DNA of 36,334 nucleotides from positions 1-36,334 of the forward strand of contig CAJQNC010000058.1 of NCBI GenBank assembly GCA_905479605.1, read 5' to 3'. The position numbers were made by a program, and so were the translations under genes. How positions within the stretch are numbered: position 1 is the first letter of the stretch; every line of letters begins with the position of its first letter. The notes beneath the pieces were generated by a model. That model searched no databases. It had not been told where the DNA came from and was given only the letters and a program-made list of their open reading frames with translations. This stretch comes from an uncultured Alphaproteobacteria bacterium (lineage in GTDB: Bacteria > Pseudomonadota > Alphaproteobacteria > UBA9655). This document shows, piece by piece, positions 34,029 through 36,334 of the stretch.

Positions 34029-35876
34029 TCAAAACTCATCTGGGAAAGAAAATTCCTGAATGAGCTCTCGTGCCCAAGTCCCTCTGAATTGCAGAGACGT
34101 TTCCATATAATAGTAAGGATCTTTCAGAGATCGAGCAGACGACAACCAATTGTATGATCCCTCTATATAGAGATCGTCATCGGCAAACATCGTTTTACGA
34201 TGAAGTCCCTTTACAGAAGTAAGAGTCACATTTCTCCAAAGCCTAGAATATGATCCTGAAAGAATTTGATTCAGGTGATTTTTAAGAAGTTGTATTTTGT
34301 CATCGCCTTCGCGACAAAAGATATTGAGTTTTTTTCCTGAATTCAAGAAGGATCGAAGCATATTTCGAGGTAGAATATTCTGTAAAAATCCAGGATATGT
34401 TGAAATAAAGGGAGCGCAAATCGTAAGCTGCCTTTGAGCTTGCTCAAAACACGCTTCGAAAAGGTCTCCATGTTGGTAAGGAGTGTTTAATATTGAAACG
34501 GAGTCCTCAAGATTATCAAATGGAATTTCTGACTGACCTAAGCTTTTCAGGGTATTTTCAACTCTACGAAGTGAGTGTGGATTAAAATCGATAGTTCTAT
34601 ATTTTTTTAGTACATGCCAAATATTATCGGCCTCAGGGATTAAGTCAGAGCTTTCGAGAATGAGCGACGCGTCTAGGCTTTTTCCACGCCAAGGCTCAGC
34701 GAGCCAATTGTAGGAACCACAAGTAATTTGCTTGTTATCAACCACAACGAGTTTCGAGTGAATTTTCGCTTCAGAAAAACTTAAGTTTCGCAATCGCTCC
34801 AACCTATCTAACTGTCTGTCCCCTAGACGAATTTCATTGGCATAGAGGTAAATGTGTACACCTCGGTAGCATGCTGACTGCATGGCCCTGAATAAATCAC
34901 TCCTACCCGTCATATCTGCAGAAAGGCTGTAAGAAGTGATTAGGATAGATCGCTCTGCGCTATTGATGGCGTCTATAAGATATTGTTGATGATCTTGAGG
35001 TGTTGTGAGATGCCAATATCTAACCCCCTCAAAATGACCTTCTGAGTCCTCATCTAGGTCACTTTCTGAAGCAGGTGAAGTAAAACCTGGTGTTTGAGAT
35101 GCGTGGCTTTCCTGCTCATATGCAATTGGTGAGGATGAGGATTGACTCGCTTGGCCTTGGGAATACCTTTCCTCAGCAGCAATAACTGCGGCCAAGAGCG
35201 CTGCATCTTCCTCAGGGGTTGTGTTATATGGACTTACCTCAGTACTTTGCGTTCCCAATAAAGGTATGGAAGGGATTTGTTGTGAAGGAGCACTATCTTG
35301 ACTAGATGAAGAGAGTGCTAGGGAAGTTTGGCTTTGCAACCTTTGGGAATACTCTTCCTCAGCAACATCGGCTGCGGCAATTACTGTCTGCCAGAAATCT
35401 ATCTCCACTTGAGATTCTTTTTCTTCTTCCCCTTCTCCTCCAATTGAAGGAGTGGAGGGGGTAAACAGCGAGAGGTCTTGCTGATCAGATATCTGGGGTG
35501 TTAACGAGATGGGTCTTGGATGGCTTCTATAATATTCTTCCTCTGCAGCATCAACAGCAGCAAAAAATGCTGCGTCTTCTTCAGAGATATCCTCAACAGT
35601 TTTTTGTCTCTTGCTCTCACTTTCATGATTTTCTTTTGCGGGAGTCGTTCCAAGAGTAAGTGTCTGGCTGCTGAAAATGCCAGGTGTAGAGAGTATTGCT
35701 GAAGAACTGCCTGAATAACCTTGAGGTAGTCTTCTCGACTCACTTACATTTCGCTTTGTGGATGTATTAGGAGTTGGGAGGTCTTGCCCAGGCGGCACCG
35801 CCTGCATTTCCGATGCACAAAACATCGAACAAAATAAAGCCAGAGTAACTCTTAAAAACAATCTATCAAAAAACAT
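34029..35876 (-). CDS. Exported phospholipase-D-superfamily protein with two HKD motifs and a repeat-containing disordered N-terminal region
   Basis: HSKLVVVDNKQITCGSYNW and HRKTMFADDDLYIEGSYNW (HxKx4D...GSxN); signal-peptide-like MFFDRLFLRVTLALFCSMFCASEMQA; Ser/Gln/Glu-rich N-terminal half. Confidence 0.88.
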   Translation of the reverse strand: MFFDRLFLRVTLALFCSMFCASEMQAVPPGQDLPTPNTSTKRNVSESRRLPQGYSGSSSAILSTPGIFSSQTLTLGTTPAKENHESESKRQKTVEDISEEDAAFFAAVDAAEEEYYRSHPRPISLTPQISDQQDLSLFTPSTPSIGGEGEEEKESQVEIDFWQTVIAAADVAEEEYSQRLQSQTSLALSSSSQDSAPSQQIPSIPLLGTQSTEVSPYNTTPEEDAALLAAVIAAEERYSQGQASQSSSSPIAYEQESHASQTPGFTSPASESDLDEDSEGHFEGVRYWHLTTPQDHQQYLIDAINSAERSILITSYSLSADMTGRSDLFRAMQSACYRGVHIYLYANEIRLGDRQLDRLERLRNLSFSEAKIHSKLVVVDNKQITCGSYNWLAEPWRGKSLDASLILESSDLIPEADNIWHVLKKYRTIDFNPHSLRRVENTLKSLGQSEIPFDNLEDSVSILNTPYQHGDLFEACFEQAQRQLTICAPFISTYPGFLQNILPRNMLRSFLNSGKKLNIFCREGDDKIQLLKNHLNQILSGSYSRLWRNVTLTSVKGLHRKTMFADDDLYIEGSYNWLSSARSLKDPYYYMETSLQFRGTWARELIQEFSFPDEF

Positions 35877-36283
35877 GTAACAAAAACCCTAATTAGAACC
35901 AGATGTATAATACTTATTAAATACTACTGCTTATATAGTATCTCCATTCTAGGGTTACAATGATTTTGCCTCTATTAACTTGTCAAAAAGAAAATTTTCT
36001 CTATAAATCCACCTTTTCTTCTTGAAGCGTGTAAGGGGGTTCTTTCGTATGGGCTTCCTGACTTAGTTCTAATATTCCAAAAACTATAGCCAACATAAAA
36101 TTTTATAGTTTTAAATATAGATTAAATAAATTGTCACTTTTATTTGAATATATTAGATAATATTTTAACAGTTATATAACTATTTTATTGTATAAGAATC
36201 ATCTGAATAAGTCCGCATTCGCGTAGTTTTTTCAGGTCAGAAGAGTTGCCCAGTCTTTAACTGTGAGTTTTATGAAGTACGAG

Positions 36284-36305
36284 CCCCCGATTTGGGGGAT
36301 TTTTT
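36284..36305 (+). terminator. Possible intrinsic terminator
   Basis: CCCCC-GATTT-GGGGG followed by ATTTTTT; no convincing gene immediately upstream. Confidence 0.55.
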
Positions 36306-36334
36306 ATGCGTTTTGCTTGGTTTTTAAGGGATTT

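Noticed and set aside
36200-36305. tRNA or attachment-site remnant before the terminator-like hairpin at the window end
   Set aside because: No cloverleaf or T-loop GTTCRA pattern could be found; only the hairpin plus T run is supported

Overview
This 36.3 kb window looks chromosomal and probably alphaproteobacterial, possibly from a host-associated lineage. The taxonomy is inferred from gene content only. Ordinary content: UppP, a GST, a DAACS symporter, a parvulin PPIase, a sensor kinase overlapping a large TPR protein, GloA, a MerC-like protein, a flagellin/FliD/FliS block with a sigma54-type promoter, an M17 aminopeptidase, ProC, and a TetR/COQ9-like regulator. The unusual content is: (1) five consecutive paralogous GT8 glycosyltransferases (2161-10193), each with an apparent signal peptide, a helical-repeat N-terminal region and a shared C-terminal signature; (2) a VgrG-like spike protein (19424-22882) whose first half is an Ala/Lys/Gln-rich 11/22-residue repeat (LEA/hendecad-like, partly 66-bp tandem DNA repeats), followed by a MORN-repeat protein and a PAAR-like protein just upstream of flagellin; (3) a secreted two-HKD phospholipase-D-like protein with three copies of an acidic/Ala helical motif next to a decayed ORF interrupted in frame by two UGA codons; (4) a ~208 bp intergenic element with terminal inverted repeats and a long hairpin. 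No tRNA, rRNA, CRISPR array or intact transposase was recognised. All family calls are by motif recognition, with no database search.
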